A DNA stretch of 57,364 bases from CAVQOB01 sp963714325 (GTDB lineage Bacteria; Pseudomonadota; Alphaproteobacteria; Rhizobiales; Hyphomicrobiaceae). Positions within the stretch are counted from its first letter, which is position 1. Each line of letters opens with the position of its first letter. Below, piece by piece: positions 8,089-17,089 of this stretch. A model generated the notes under the pieces. That model made no database searches. It was not told the DNA's origin and was given only the letters and a program-made list of their open reading frames with translations. The stretch is taken from the NCBI GenBank assembly GCA_963714325.1, contig CAVQOB010000027.1, positions 1-57,364 of the forward strand, written 5' to 3'. The translations under genes were made by a program, and so were the position numbers.

Positions 8089-8595
8089 TTGTCGCGCCAC
8101 CCGTGGCTGGCCTTAACGCCGAGTCCCCTCGGCCGGCCGCCAACGTGGTCCGAGAAGGGCCGGGAGTGGCTCGCCCGCTATCTGCCGCTCGAAATCATTG
8201 CAACGCTGACCGCCCTCATCGGCGGCTTGCTCGCGACCCTCGTCACCACCAATGCCGTCGCCATCGCCTACGCCGCCGCCTGGAGCGAAAACATCGGCTA
8301 TTACGCGCTCGCCTTCGCGCGGGAAATGCGCGGCCAGCCAGGGGCCGAGACCTCCGGCGAAGCGGCCGGCGCATCAACGTCTGCACGTTCTTTGCGCGCC
8401 ACCAAAAATCTCGTTCTTGAATTCGGTCCCGCCGAACTGGTCGACAGCTTCATCAGCCGTCCGTTCTGCATGTACGCAGCAACGTGGATGTTCGGCAGCA
8501 TCGGCGTCGGCATCATTGTCGGGAAACTTCTTGGCGATCTCATCTTCTACGGCCTCGCGATCATCGCCTACGAGTTCCGAAAATCCCGCTGCTAA
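8089..8595 (+). CDS. Hypothetical membrane protein, start uncertain
   Basis: I do not recognise the family. The protein has a hydrophobic segment at residues ~37-62 (IIATLTALIGGLLATLVTTN) and a second near the C-terminus (GSIGVGIIVGKLLGDLIFYG), joined by a polar linker with AREMRG and LVLEFGPAELVDSFISRPF. Those segments look conserved rather than random. The frame opens with TTG 8089, a weak start. An ATG at 8034 with AGGA five bases upstream begins MHPLIKRAAVTSGRLLTWLV in another frame, so a frameshift between ~8100 and ~8180 may have split the true N-terminus. It ends 6 bp before the convergent oxidase gene. Confidence 0.55.
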   Translation: MSRHPWLALTPSPLGRPPTWSEKGREWLARYLPLEIIATLTALIGGLLATLVTTNAVAIAYAAAWSENIGYYALAFAREMRGQPGAETSGEAAGASTSARSLRATKNLVLEFGPAELVDSFISRPFCMYAATWMFGSIGVGIIVGKLLGDLIFYGLAIIAYEFRKSRC

Positions 8596-8601
8596 CACTG
8601 T

Positions 8602-10437
8602 TCAAGCTTGCCTAACGCCCTCGGCACGCGTCGGCCCGTGGCCAATCCGCGCCACCGCCGTCCGCATGAGGGCCTGCAGAACTGCCGGAAACGCGTCGAG
8701 AAACTTCGAGAACCGCTCATAATCGAGCGACAGGACCATCGACGCTTCGATCGCCGTCACCGTCGCTTGCCGCTTGAGCTCGGCAAAGAAAGCATATTCG
8801 CCAATCACCGCTCCAGCACCCGATCGCCCCAGCGAAGCGCCTGCGCGATCCGTGACGGCGAAATTTCCGCGCACGACGACATAAACGTGCTCCGCCGCAT
8901 CGCCAAATGAACACAGCGCCTCTCCCGCCGCCAATGCACGCTCATCAAACATCATGGCCAGCATCCGCGTTTCATGAATTGGGATACCATCAAACGCCGA
9001 GCACGCGCGCAATGCAGCGACTCGGCGTTCCACAGTATCCGTCGTCAACTCCTCGCTGCGCAGGTCAAAATAGCGCGACAGTCGCAGTTGTTGATTGCGC
9101 CAGCGCCGGCTCTCGCTGAAATGGCGAACCGGCAACATCGACGTGTCGCCGGTGATCCGCGCCGCCTCGCGCAATCCGGACAGATAAGCACTATGCACGC
9201 AGCTCCAATGCTGACGGTTGGTCGCTTCGCCCGCAAAATGTACGCGGTTCTCAATGGGCTCGGCCAGTGTGTCGAAGTCGGCAGTTGAGCCGCCAACAGC
9301 CACATGCGAATAGGTGCCGCGCGAATACGGGTCGGCGAGCCAAGCCGTCTTGGCAACCCGCAGCGGCTCAGGAATTGCACCCGGAAACAGTGCACTCAAT
9401 GTCTGCAACGCCCAGACCCGCACCGCAGCGTCACTCATGAATTCGACGGCCGCGCCAAGCGCGCCCCCCACGATAATTGCGAGACATGGGATATTGTGGG
9501 AATAGTAGAGATTGATGATGTTGGTCGGTCGCTCGTCGGATTGCGCATTCCCGATCAGACCGAAAACATATTGCTCGTGCGGCCAGAACGGCGCGTCGAA
9601 CCAGACGACCACTTTTGTCAGCGTGCCGTACCCAATCCGCGCGATGGCCAGTTGTTTGGCGGCAGGCAGTGGCGGATCAAAAGCAAGATCACCAGCCTTG
9701 AGCACACCGAGTGGTATGGTCACGATGGCACGATCACAGTGATGCGCGCCATGCTCCGTATCAATGCGAATGTCCGAAGCGCCTACATACGTGATCCGGT
9801 CCGCCCGTGTCCGCAGTTTGACGGCAATACCCGCTGCCAAGTGTTCCGCTAACGCCTGATAGCCACCCAGCAGAACGCTATCGCCGTAGCCATAGACTTC
9901 GTAACCGTCGTCCCAATTCAGTCCAGAGAGATTCTCCGCGCCTGCCGCCCAGTCTTCACGCGCAATCAGGTCAATGTGCCATCGCACCAACGCCCGCTGG
10001 ACCGGCGTCGCGCCATAGCGCTCTAAGATTTGACTGCTGATCGCAGCCAACGACTGATCGGCCATACCCGGTTTCCGCCGCCAAATATCAATCGCGTCGA
10101 AAACACGGTCGGCGAGGAGGATTGAGTCCGCTTTTTCACGATTCGAGAGTGCACCGGCCTGCGGCCAATGCAGCGCAAAATGCTCCCATCCACCGATGTA
10201 ACTGGCATCACCCCCGACAAAGATCGTCGGTAGCCCGAGGCGTCGAGCCAACGCCGTTATCGGATTGCCTTCAGTGCCATGAATCCAATGTGCCCCAAGA
10301 TCGATACCATCGACGGTATGCAATCGACCTCCAACACGGTCGCGCGCCTCAAGCACCTCGACATCATGACCATGAGACACGAGCGCCCGCGCCGCGGCCA
10401 GTCCGCTTATCCCCGCGCCAATAATGCAAATTCTCAT
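8602..10437 (-). CDS. FAD-dependent amine oxidase fused to a C-terminal cyclic-nucleotide-binding domain
   Basis: Residues 1-~450 form a flavin amine oxidase (monoamine oxidase/polyamine oxidase superfamily). Visible are the dinucleotide motif CIIGAGISGLAAARAL at the start, EARDRVGGRLHT, DLGAHWIHG, and near residue 410 FAGEATNRQHWSCVHSAYL, which contacts FAD. After a linker, residues ~490-605 form a cNMP-binding domain, with FDGIPIHETRML, VYVVVRGNFAV and the phosphate-binding cassette VIGEYAFFAELKRQATV that keeps Gly-Glu and Arg. I chose ATG 10437 because the dinucleotide motif follows at once; TTG 10470 is an alternative. No signal peptide is seen, so it is probably cytoplasmic. The likely substrates are amines, with flavin reduction possibly gated by cAMP or cGMP (inference). 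Confidence 0.85.
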   Translation of the reverse strand: MRICIIGAGISGLAAARALVSHGHDVEVLEARDRVGGRLHTVDGIDLGAHWIHGTEGNPITALARRLGLPTIFVGGDASYIGGWEHFALHWPQAGALSNREKADSILLADRVFDAIDIWRRKPGMADQSLAAISSQILERYGATPVQRALVRWHIDLIAREDWAAGAENLSGLNWDDGYEVYGYGDSVLLGGYQALAEHLAAGIAVKLRTRADRITYVGASDIRIDTEHGAHHCDRAIVTIPLGVLKAGDLAFDPPLPAAKQLAIARIGYGTLTKVVVWFDAPFWPHEQYVFGLIGNAQSDERPTNIINLYYSHNIPCLAIIVGGALGAAVEFMSDAAVRVWALQTLSALFPGAIPEPLRVAKTAWLADPYSRGTYSHVAVGGSTADFDTLAEPIENRVHFAGEATNRQHWSCVHSAYLSGLREAARITGDTSMLPVRHFSESRRWRNQQLRLSRYFDLRSEELTTDTVERRVAALRACSAFDGIPIHETRMLAMMFDERALAAGEALCSFGDAAEHVYVVVRGNFAVTDRAGASLGRSGAGAVIGEYAFFAELKRQATVTAIEASMVLSLDYERFSKFLDAFPAVLQALMRTAVARIGHGPTRAEGVRQA

Positions 10438-10756
10438 ACGGCTGCCACGCGGCTCTATTGGATCGCCCAAACGATCTCAAATGTGTGCCTGAGACTGAAT
10501 ATCCTGGCAATTGAGTTTGAGTGTTTAGGGTCGTTCGGTCCTGTTGGCGCAGGATTGAAGGCTATCCCGACCGTCCCGTTTCCAGTGCTGTTTGGCCGGA
10601 ACGACTGTTTGGGGCACGCCGGTATCTCCACCTCTGGAATATCCGCACCTTCTTGGGCGGATACCGGTCCAACCGGTTCCATCGCGCAGCGTGAAACCCA
10701 AAAGCAAGGCGCCGATTGGCACCCCGCTAAAACGGCAGGCCAAGCATCAGCCGCCG
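10438..10756. other. Intergenic region between clpA and the amine oxidase gene
   Basis: No coding frame is convincing. A 7-bp stem TATCCGC/GCGGATA (10640-10646 and 10657-10663) lacks a T-tract on either strand and is not called as a terminator. Confidence 0.4.
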
Positions 10757-13225
10757 TTACTCATCCTTGCGTCGCGGCACTTGCGGTACGGTGCCGGCGG
10801 CTCGCGGTTTGCGCTCTTTCGGGCTCGGCAACGCCTTTTTTGGCGTCGCCTCGACCAACGCGGGCACGTCATCGATCTCGTCCTCTTCCTCCTCCTTGGA
10901 CTTCACCTTCTTAGAAGGATCAGCGGGGAAGAATTCGAAGCCGAGACGCTTCTCTTTGGTGCCGGGCTTGATGCCTGGAGCGTCCTCGACGGCGATGATC
11001 TTGACCGCGCCGCCATGTTCCAGCCGACCAAACAGCAACTCGTCGGCGAGCGGCTTCTTGATGTGCTCCTGGATCACGCGGGAGAGTGGGCGGGCACCGA
11101 ACTTCTCATCATATCCCTTCTCAGCGATCCATGACGTCGCTTCATCGGTCAGTTCGATGGTAACGCCACGATCAGCCAACTGCGCTTCAAGCTGGAAGAC
11201 GAATTTCTCGACGACCTTCTTGATGACATCTTGCGGCAAATTGGCGAACGGCACCACCGCATCCAGACGGTTTCGGAACTCGGGCGTGAACATGCGATTG
11301 ATCGCTTCAGTATCCTCGCCGGTGCGCTTGGCCGACCCAAATCCGATCGCCGACTTCGCCATGTCCGACGCGCCCGCATTGGTCGTCATGATCAGGATGA
11401 CATTGCGGAAATCGACTTTCTTGCCATTGTGATCGGTCAGCTTGCCGTGATCCATCACCTGCAACAGGATATTGTAGATGTCGGGATGCGCCTTCTCGAT
11501 TTCATCCAACAACAAGACAGAATGTGGATGCTGATCGACGCCGTCCGTCAGCAATCCGCCCTGATCGAATCCAACATAACCGGGCGGCGCGCCAATCAGC
11601 CGGGACACGGTATGCTTCTCCATGTATTCCGACATATCGAAGCGCAACAATTCAATGCCCATCAACAGCGCGAGCTGCTTCGCGACTTCGGTCTTACCGA
11701 CGCCCGTCGGCCCAGAAAACAGATAGCAGCCAATCGGTTTTTCCGGCTCCCGCAAGCCGGCCCGCGACAGCTTGATCGCCGACGTCAGCGAACTGATCGC
11801 CTTGTCCTGTCCGAACACCAGACGCTTCAGGTCCTTCTCGAGGTTGCCCAAAACTTCGGCGTCGGACTTGGTGATCGTCTTTGGCGGAATCCGGGCCATC
11901 GTCGCGACGGTCGCCTCAACCTCTTTCACAGTGATCTTCTTCTTGCGCTTGCCTTCCGGCACCAGCATCTGCGAGGCGCCGGTCTCATCGATCACGTCGA
12001 TCGCTTTGTCAGGCAGCTTGCGGTCATTGATGTAGCGGGCAGAAAGCTCCACCGCAGCTTTGATCGCCTCATTGGTATACTTGAGCTTGTGGTATTCCTC
12101 GAAGACCGGCTTCAGACCTTTCATGATCTCGATCGCATCTTCGATCGAGGGCTCCTTCACGTCGATCTTCTGGAATCGACGCACGAGCGCGCGGTCCTTT
12201 TCAAAGTGCTGGCGATACTCCTTGTAAGTAGTGGAGCCGATACAGCGCACGGCACCGGACTGCAACGCCGGCTTCAACAGGTTCGACGCATCCATCGCGC
12301 CGCCCGAAGTCGCACCGGCACCAATCACGGTATGAATCTCATCGATGAACAATATCGCCCCTGGATAGTTCTCGATTTCCTTCATAACGGCCTTCAACCG
12401 CTCTTCGAAGTCACCGCGATAGCGCGTTCCGGCTAGCAGAGAACCCATATCGAGCGAAAAGATCGTTGCATCAGCGAGAACTTCCGGCACTTCGCCGCGC
12501 AGGATCTTACGCGCCAAACCCTCGGCAATCGCTGTCTTGCCGACGCCGGGATCACCGACGAACAGCGGATTATTCTTCTGACGCCGGCATAGCACTTGGA
12601 TTGTCCGTAGCACTTCCGCCTCGCGCCCGATCAATGGATCAATCTTGCCGTCCCGCGCCTTCTTGTTGAGATTAACGCAATAAGCCGATAGCGCGTCCTG
12701 CTGGCCCTTTTTCTCACCAGCCTGGTTCTCATTCGACGTGGCGTCCTCCTCCGCGCCCTTCGCAGGCCGCTGCTCACTCATTCCCGGGCGCTTTGCAATG
12801 CCGTGTGAAATATACTGAACCGCATCGAAGCGGGTCATCTCTTGCTCCTGCAGCAAGTATGCAGCATGACTTTCGCGCTCGGCAAAAATGGCGACGAGAA
12901 CGTTGGCACCCGTTACCTCTTCGCGACCCGACGACTGCACGTGCACAACGGCACGATGGATGACGCGCTGGAATCCAGTCGTTGGCTGCGCTTCGGTCGA
13001 GCCCTTGACGACGAGCGACGACAGTTCGTTGTCGACGTACTCAGTTACCCGCGCGCGCAGTTCATCGATATTGACATTGCAAGCCCGCATGACCGCTGCC
13101 GCATCGCGATCATCAATCAGGGCGAGCAACAAGTGCTCAAGCGTCGCATACTCATGATTGCGCTCGTTGGCGTTTTCGAGGGCACGATGCAGGGCAGCTT
13201 CGAGACTTTGTGAGAAGGCGGGCAC
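10757..13225 (-). CDS. clpA: ATP-dependent Clp protease ATP-binding subunit ClpA
   Basis: ClpA is the AAA+ unfoldase that feeds substrates, including ClpS-delivered N-degron proteins, into ClpP. The N-domain covers residues 1-~145 (SLEAALHRALENANERNHEY). The first AAA module has Walker A GDPGVGKTAIAEGLA and Walker B ILFIDEIHTVIGAGATSGG. The second has GPTGVGKTEVAKQLA, VLLLDEIEKAHPD and the ClpP-binding IGFGS loop. The start codon is GTG 13225 with GAGGG upstream. At 822 residues it is longer than E. coli ClpA (758) because of a charged tail rich in Lys, Glu and Pro. clpS lies 12 bp upstream in the same operon. Confidence 0.97.
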   Translation of the reverse strand: MPAFSQSLEAALHRALENANERNHEYATLEHLLLALIDDRDAAAVMRACNVNIDELRARVTEYVDNELSSLVVKGSTEAQPTTGFQRVIHRAVVHVQSSGREEVTGANVLVAIFAERESHAAYLLQEQEMTRFDAVQYISHGIAKRPGMSEQRPAKGAEEDATSNENQAGEKKGQQDALSAYCVNLNKKARDGKIDPLIGREAEVLRTIQVLCRRQKNNPLFVGDPGVGKTAIAEGLARKILRGEVPEVLADATIFSLDMGSLLAGTRYRGDFEERLKAVMKEIENYPGAILFIDEIHTVIGAGATSGGAMDASNLLKPALQSGAVRCIGSTTYKEYRQHFEKDRALVRRFQKIDVKEPSIEDAIEIMKGLKPVFEEYHKLKYTNEAIKAAVELSARYINDRKLPDKAIDVIDETGASQMLVPEGKRKKKITVKEVEATVATMARIPPKTITKSDAEVLGNLEKDLKRLVFGQDKAISSLTSAIKLSRAGLREPEKPIGCYLFSGPTGVGKTEVAKQLALLMGIELLRFDMSEYMEKHTVSRLIGAPPGYVGFDQGGLLTDGVDQHPHSVLLLDEIEKAHPDIYNILLQVMDHGKLTDHNGKKVDFRNVILIMTTNAGASDMAKSAIGFGSAKRTGEDTEAINRMFTPEFRNRLDAVVPFANLPQDVIKKVVEKFVFQLEAQLADRGVTIELTDEATSWIAEKGYDEKFGARPLSRVIQEHIKKPLADELLFGRLEHGGAVKIIAVEDAPGIKPGTKEKRLGFEFFPADPSKKVKSKEEEEDEIDDVPALVEATPKKALPSPKERKPRAAGTVPQVPRRKDE

Positions 13226-13237
13226 GATCGGGATCCC

Positions 13238-13567
13238 TCACTCTTTTTCCATACGGCACTGCAGAGGATGCTGGTGTTGACGCGAAAAATCCATCACTTG
13301 CGCAACCTTGGTTTCCGCGACCTCATAGGTGTACACGCCACAAACGCCGACACCCTTTTGGTGCACATGCAGCATGATCCGTGTGGCATCTTCGCGGCCC
13401 TTGTTGAAAAAGCGCTCAAGCACATGCACCACAAACTCCATGGGCGTGTAGTCATCATTCAGCAGCAGAACCTTGTAGAGGCTCGGCTTTTTGGTTTTTG
13501 GCCGCGTTTTGGTGACGAGCCCGGTCTTGCCGTCCTCATCCCCACGCGATCCGCTTTTCCCGGCCAT
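13238..13567 (-). CDS. clpS: ATP-dependent Clp protease adaptor ClpS
   Basis: ClpS binds N-terminal destabilising residues and delivers these substrates to ClpA. The 109-residue form from ATG 13567 has a flexible basic N-terminus, then YKVLLLNDDYTPMEFVVHVL, which holds the N-degron-binding Asn-Asp and Met, and MLHVHQKGVGVCGVYTYEVA with the conserved His. An upstream extension in the same frame has no family similarity. clpA follows 12 bp after the stop, so the two form an operon. Confidence 0.96.
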   Translation of the reverse strand: MAGKSGSRGDEDGKTGLVTKTRPKTKKPSLYKVLLLNDDYTPMEFVVHVLERFFNKGREDATRIMLHVHQKGVGVCGVYTYEVAETKVAQVMDFSRQHQHPLQCRMEKE

Positions 13568-13762
13568 ACCGATAATCTCGATCAATCTTTGCGCCCGCAC
13601 CTTCGTCGACGGCAGGGCAGATGCAATCCGCAACGCTCTCGTCGGCATCGTAGCGAAAGAAGCCCCCTGACGGCAAACACCATTACCACCTCGAACATGG
13701 CAAAAGGTGCGCCAAAGCGCACTCCCAATCGCAACCAGCCCAGGACACCTCAAATGGGGACG

Positions 13763-13790
13763 AAAAAAGGCCCGGCAAGTGCCGAGCCTT
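13763..13790 (-). terminator. Rho-independent terminator of the phasin gene
   Basis: On the minus strand AAGGCTCGGC and GCCGGGCCTT form a 10-bp stem with loop ACTT, followed by a run of T. It is ~40 bp after the phasin stop. Confidence 0.85.
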
Positions 13791-13829
13791 CTCAAATCCG
13801 TTGACACTGCCGTCAAGGATCCCGCGTGT

Positions 13830-14159
13830 TCAGCGGCTTTGCGCAATGGCGCGTTCCACAGGCTTGGCGGCATCTTTGGCGATGGCGGTGTACATACCGC
13901 CGATCTTCGACATTTGCTGCATGTACTCATCGTAGGCGCGCTTGGCATAGGCTGTCTGAATCTCAAGCGCCTGCTCAACCGATTTGGCTTGCGACAGCTT
14001 TTCAAACGCCTTCGTGCCCTCTTCGAACGAACGCTTCGAATAGTCGGTCATTTCGGTCGCCAGCGTCTGCCAGCTTTTTGTCCACTCGCCATAGAACTTC
14101 ATCGTGGCTTCAGGATTGAATGGACCAAATTTCTGCATGTCCTGGAATGGATTCATCAT
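13830..14159 (-). CDS. Phasin family protein
   Basis: Phasins coat polyhydroxyalkanoate granules. From ATG 14159 (AAGGG eight bases upstream) the protein has 109 residues, beginning MMNPFQDMQKFGPFNPE, followed by the amphipathic helical phasin_2 core (WTKSWQTLATEMTDYSKRSF, EKLSQAKSVEQALEIQTAYA, YDEYMQQMSKIGGMY). There are no membrane segments or cysteines. It has its own terminator and, 55-93 bp upstream, two TGC-N3-GCA boxes expected for PhaR control, so it is probably induced when granules titrate PhaR. The neighbouring thiolase at 20 kb is not in the same operon. Confidence 0.93.
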   Translation of the reverse strand: MMNPFQDMQKFGPFNPEATMKFYGEWTKSWQTLATEMTDYSKRSFEEGTKAFEKLSQAKSVEQALEIQTAYAKRAYDEYMQQMSKIGGMYTAIAKDAAKPVERAIAQSR

Positions 14160-14213
14160 GGTGATTGCCCTTGGTTTGGCGGGAACGTCTGCCGATGCGA
14201 TACCTATCCATAG

Positions 14214-14252
14214 TGCATCGCACAAATTACGTCAAGTTTTTTGTGCGATGCA
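14214..14252. promoter_or_regulatory. Paired TGC-N3-GCA boxes, probable PhaR operator of the phasin gene
   Basis: TGCATCGCA (14214-14222) and TGCGATGCA (14244-14252) are centred 30 bp apart. Together with flanking bases they form a 13-bp perfect inverted repeat, TGCATCGCACAAA and its complement, with a 13-bp spacer. The TGC-N3-GCA pattern is the published type of site for the PHA repressor PhaR in Paracoccus and Rhodobacter. The phasin start is ~55 bp away. Confidence 0.68.
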
Positions 14253-14488
14253 GCATTTATCCGTATTACCCATCAAATTAACCGCATTCTAGCGACCATA
14301 GCGTAGGTTGGCAGTGGACGACCAAATTCGGTTGAAAAAAAGCGCGTGGCGCAGCCTCACTGACGCCCACAAGCCGTGTTCTGGTCGCATCGGACATGAT
14401 GGCATTCACGCTGGGAGGCGTCGGATAGCCGACAGGCTGAGCCCAAAATTTGGCGCACGGCTTGGCGTTTGGCGGGGTAGTCGAGGCT

Positions 14489-16165
14489 ATGGTTCTCACG
14501 CATCGAAGGCTTGGCCGAAGCAGGCTGTTGTGCCGCTTGCCAGCGGTTGCCGCTTGCGTTGCATCGGCATTTTCCGGATTTGTCCTGCCGGCCAACGCCG
14601 CTGGCAAGCATGCCGCCCTCGTCATTGATGCCAATACCAATATCGTCATTTCGGCGCAGGATGCCGATGCGCCGCGCTTCCCCGCTTCACTGACGAAAAT
14701 GATGACGCTCTACCTGCTGTTCGATCAGATCGAGCAGGGTCGCTTGGCCATGACGTCTCGCATCAAAGTGTCGGACACAGCGGCGTCCGCGCAACCATCG
14801 AAGCTCGGCCTTGATGCTGGTGCCGAGATCACCGTCGCCGACGCCATCAAGGCCTTGATTGTCAAATCGGCCAATGACATCGCCGTCGCGGTCGCCGAGC
14901 AGATCGCCGGTAGTGAGGAAAAATTCGCCCGCCGCATGACGGAGAAGGCGCGCCAACTCGGCATGACGGCAACATCATTCCGCAACGCCCACGGACTGCC
15001 AGACGATGCGCAGACGACAACCGCTCGCGACATGGTCACACTGGCGCTGCGACTACACGACGATTTTCCCCGCCACTATCCGCTCTTCGCCACCCGCGAG
15101 TTCCGCTTCAACGGTGAAACCCACCGCAACCACAACACGCTGTTGTTCAGTTACGAAGGCGCTGAGGGCATGAAGACCGGTTACACGCGCGCTGCCGGAT
15201 TCAATCTGGTCACCTCCGTCAAACGCGGCAACAAGCATGTCATCGGTGTGGTGTTCGGTGGCTCCTCCGCCGGCACGCGCAATCAGACGATGAAGACGCT
15301 CTTGAACATCGCGTTATTCAAGGCCAGCCCGACCAAGACGCGTCAGCCTGTGGCGATCGCGCAAGCCAAACCGCGGCCCCAACCCGTCCCTGAACTGCGC
15401 GAGGCCATCCGACCGGCGCCACGCACAACGGTGACCGCCGATGCGAGCCGTGCCGCCGCCCTTCAATCCGATGCACGCCCAAGCACTGCGATCGAACCGC
15501 CCATCGCGCCGACAAGCGAACCGCCAAAACCCTCTCGCGCCGTCGAAGTCGCCCGCGTTCGCTCGGTTCTGGTCGTGCCGCGGCAGGCGCCTCCAGTCGC
15601 CGCGCTACCGCCATCCGTGCCCGCAGCCCCCATCACGACGTTGACACCCCAACCACCCGCATTCGTGCGAGCCGACGCGGCGCCGCGCGCGCTACCGCCG
15701 CCGGCCCGTGCGCTACCGCCACCACCCCAACCCATCGCTCAGCCAACGCCGCCCGTTGCAGGGCAGGTGGTGCGTGGCGCGCCACCCTCAAGCTTGCAGA
15801 CACAGGCCGAAAATCTCGCCCGCGGCGCTGCTCCGGCGACTCCCGTCGCCCGGCCAACACAATTCGCGCAGGCCGGTACGGCGGCCTTCCGCCTGCAGGG
15901 CCCAGCACAGCCAACATCGCAGTCGTATCAGATTCAGATTGGCGCCTATGCGAGCGCCGCCGACGCCGAACGCCAGCTTGCCACGGCCAAAGCCAGAGCC
16001 GCCGATCTCATCGGATCCTATCAAGGCGCGGCGCTGACAGCCCAGGTCGCCGGCAAAGCCATCTACCGGGCGCGGCTGATCGGATTGGACTCGACGTCCG
16101 CGACGTCCGTCTGCACGGAACTGCGCCGCCGCCAAATCGATTGTATGGTGGCGAAGGCGGAGTGA
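14489..16165 (+). CDS. D-alanyl-D-alanine carboxypeptidase (penicillin-binding protein 5/6 type) with C-terminal SPOR domain
   Basis: This enzyme trims the terminal D-Ala from peptidoglycan pentapeptides in the periplasm. The 558-residue protein has a signal peptide (residues 1-~37, cleavage near ANAAGK) and an S11 catalytic domain to ~residue 280 with SxxK in FPASLTKMM, SxN in VKSANDIAVA and KTG in GMKTGYTRAAG. A long Pro/Ala-rich linker follows (~285-475), then a SPOR domain (~478-555, SYQIQIGAYASAADAERQL) that binds denuded glycan at division septa. ATG 14489 has GAGG just upstream. SPOR fusion suggests recruitment to the septum (inference). It is a single-gene unit. Confidence 0.93.
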   Translation: MVLTHRRLGRSRLLCRLPAVAACVASAFSGFVLPANAAGKHAALVIDANTNIVISAQDADAPRFPASLTKMMTLYLLFDQIEQGRLAMTSRIKVSDTAASAQPSKLGLDAGAEITVADAIKALIVKSANDIAVAVAEQIAGSEEKFARRMTEKARQLGMTATSFRNAHGLPDDAQTTTARDMVTLALRLHDDFPRHYPLFATREFRFNGETHRNHNTLLFSYEGAEGMKTGYTRAAGFNLVTSVKRGNKHVIGVVFGGSSAGTRNQTMKTLLNIALFKASPTKTRQPVAIAQAKPRPQPVPELREAIRPAPRTTVTADASRAAALQSDARPSTAIEPPIAPTSEPPKPSRAVEVARVRSVLVVPRQAPPVAALPPSVPAAPITTLTPQPPAFVRADAAPRALPPPARALPPPPQPIAQPTPPVAGQVVRGAPPSSLQTQAENLARGAAPATPVARPTQFAQAGTAAFRLQGPAQPTSQSYQIQIGAYASAADAERQLATAKARAADLIGSYQGAALTAQVAGKAIYRARLIGLDSTSATSVCTELRRRQIDCMVAKAE

Positions 16166-16201
16166 GGGAGGACTCAAGTCCAGACGTGATAACCGAAATG
16201 G

Positions 16202-17089
16202 TCAAACGCGCTCGACCTCCTGCGGTCGCGCGGCAGACTTGATCGCTCCCGCGACTTCGGCCAATGCCGTTTCGACCCGCTTCGCCGGCATTGCGAACAG
16301 ATCGGTGGCCAACCCCATCCGTGCCAACCCGGATATCAACCACTTCGTCGGATCGAAATCCCAGCGCTTGATGCCGTGCCGATAATCGCGCGGGAAAGCG
16401 TGATGGTAGTTGTGATACTGCTCACCCAGGGCAAACGGGAACCACCAGACATTTCGGGCCGACACCTCACGCGTGAAGGGCCGCGTTCCCCAGACGTGGC
16501 ACACCGAGTTGACCGCAAACACCACGTTGCACATGAACGCGACGCGCAACGCCGAAATCAGCAACCCGCCCCACCATGGCGTCCCGCACGCAATCGCCAG
16601 CGCCACCGGGATAAGAATATTCAGCGCGATGCTGATCTGCCAATACCAGCGCTCTTGCCACTCGATCACCGGATTGCCCTGCAGCCTGGTCGGAATCTCG
16701 ACCGGCGGGATGGGTGCAAAAATGATCCATTCAAAGTGCGCCCACCAAAAGCCGCGTTGGATGTTGTAGGGGTCCTGGTCATGATCGGTGTGCTGGTGAT
16801 GCTTGATGTGCGACGACACCCATTGCCGCGCCGGCATCTGCAGGATGAAGGTCGAGCAGATCGCCAGGAAATATTCAATCGGCCGGGCGAACCTGACCGA
16901 GTTGTGCGCCCAGGAGCGATGATAGAGCGCCGTGATGCCAAACCCGCCAAGCGGATAGGCAATCAAATGGTAGCCGACCTCGTAGACGCTGGCACCGTAG
17001 AACCAGAGATACGGAATGGCCGCCAGTGCAGCGAGGTGCAGTGCCACGAGCAAGGCCATGGCCGGATAGTGGACATAATCAGTGCGCAT
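16202..17089 (-). CDS. Acyl-CoA desaturase (delta-9 type)
   Basis: A 295-residue integral membrane di-iron desaturase of the stearoyl-CoA desaturase/OLE1 group. The three histidine boxes are visible: YHRSWAH near residue 57, HIKHHQHTDHD near 95 and HNYHHAFPRD near 225. Hydrophobic segments lie at ~9-31, ~35-58 and ~140-185. It inserts a double bond into saturated acyl chains using O2 and an electron donor. ATG 17089 is chosen because the first membrane segment follows directly; a longer frame to 17182 has no family similarity. The upstream gene 17557-18630 is divergent and encodes a second, unrelated type of desaturase. Confidence 0.92.
   Translation of the reverse strand: MRTDYVHYPAMALLVALHLAALAAIPYLWFYGASVYEVGYHLIAYPLGGFGITALYHRSWAHNSVRFARPIEYFLAICSTFILQMPARQWVSSHIKHHQHTDHDQDPYNIQRGFWWAHFEWIIFAPIPPVEIPTRLQGNPVIEWQERWYWQISIALNILIPVALAIACGTPWWGGLLISALRVAFMCNVVFAVNSVCHVWGTRPFTREVSARNVWWFPFALGEQYHNYHHAFPRDYRHGIKRWDFDPTKWLISGLARMGLATDLFAMPAKRVETALAEVAGAIKSAARPQEVERV

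Noticed and set aside
10640..10663. Stem-loop as a clpA or oxidase terminator
   Set aside because: Only seven base pairs, a 10-base loop, and no T-tract on either strand.
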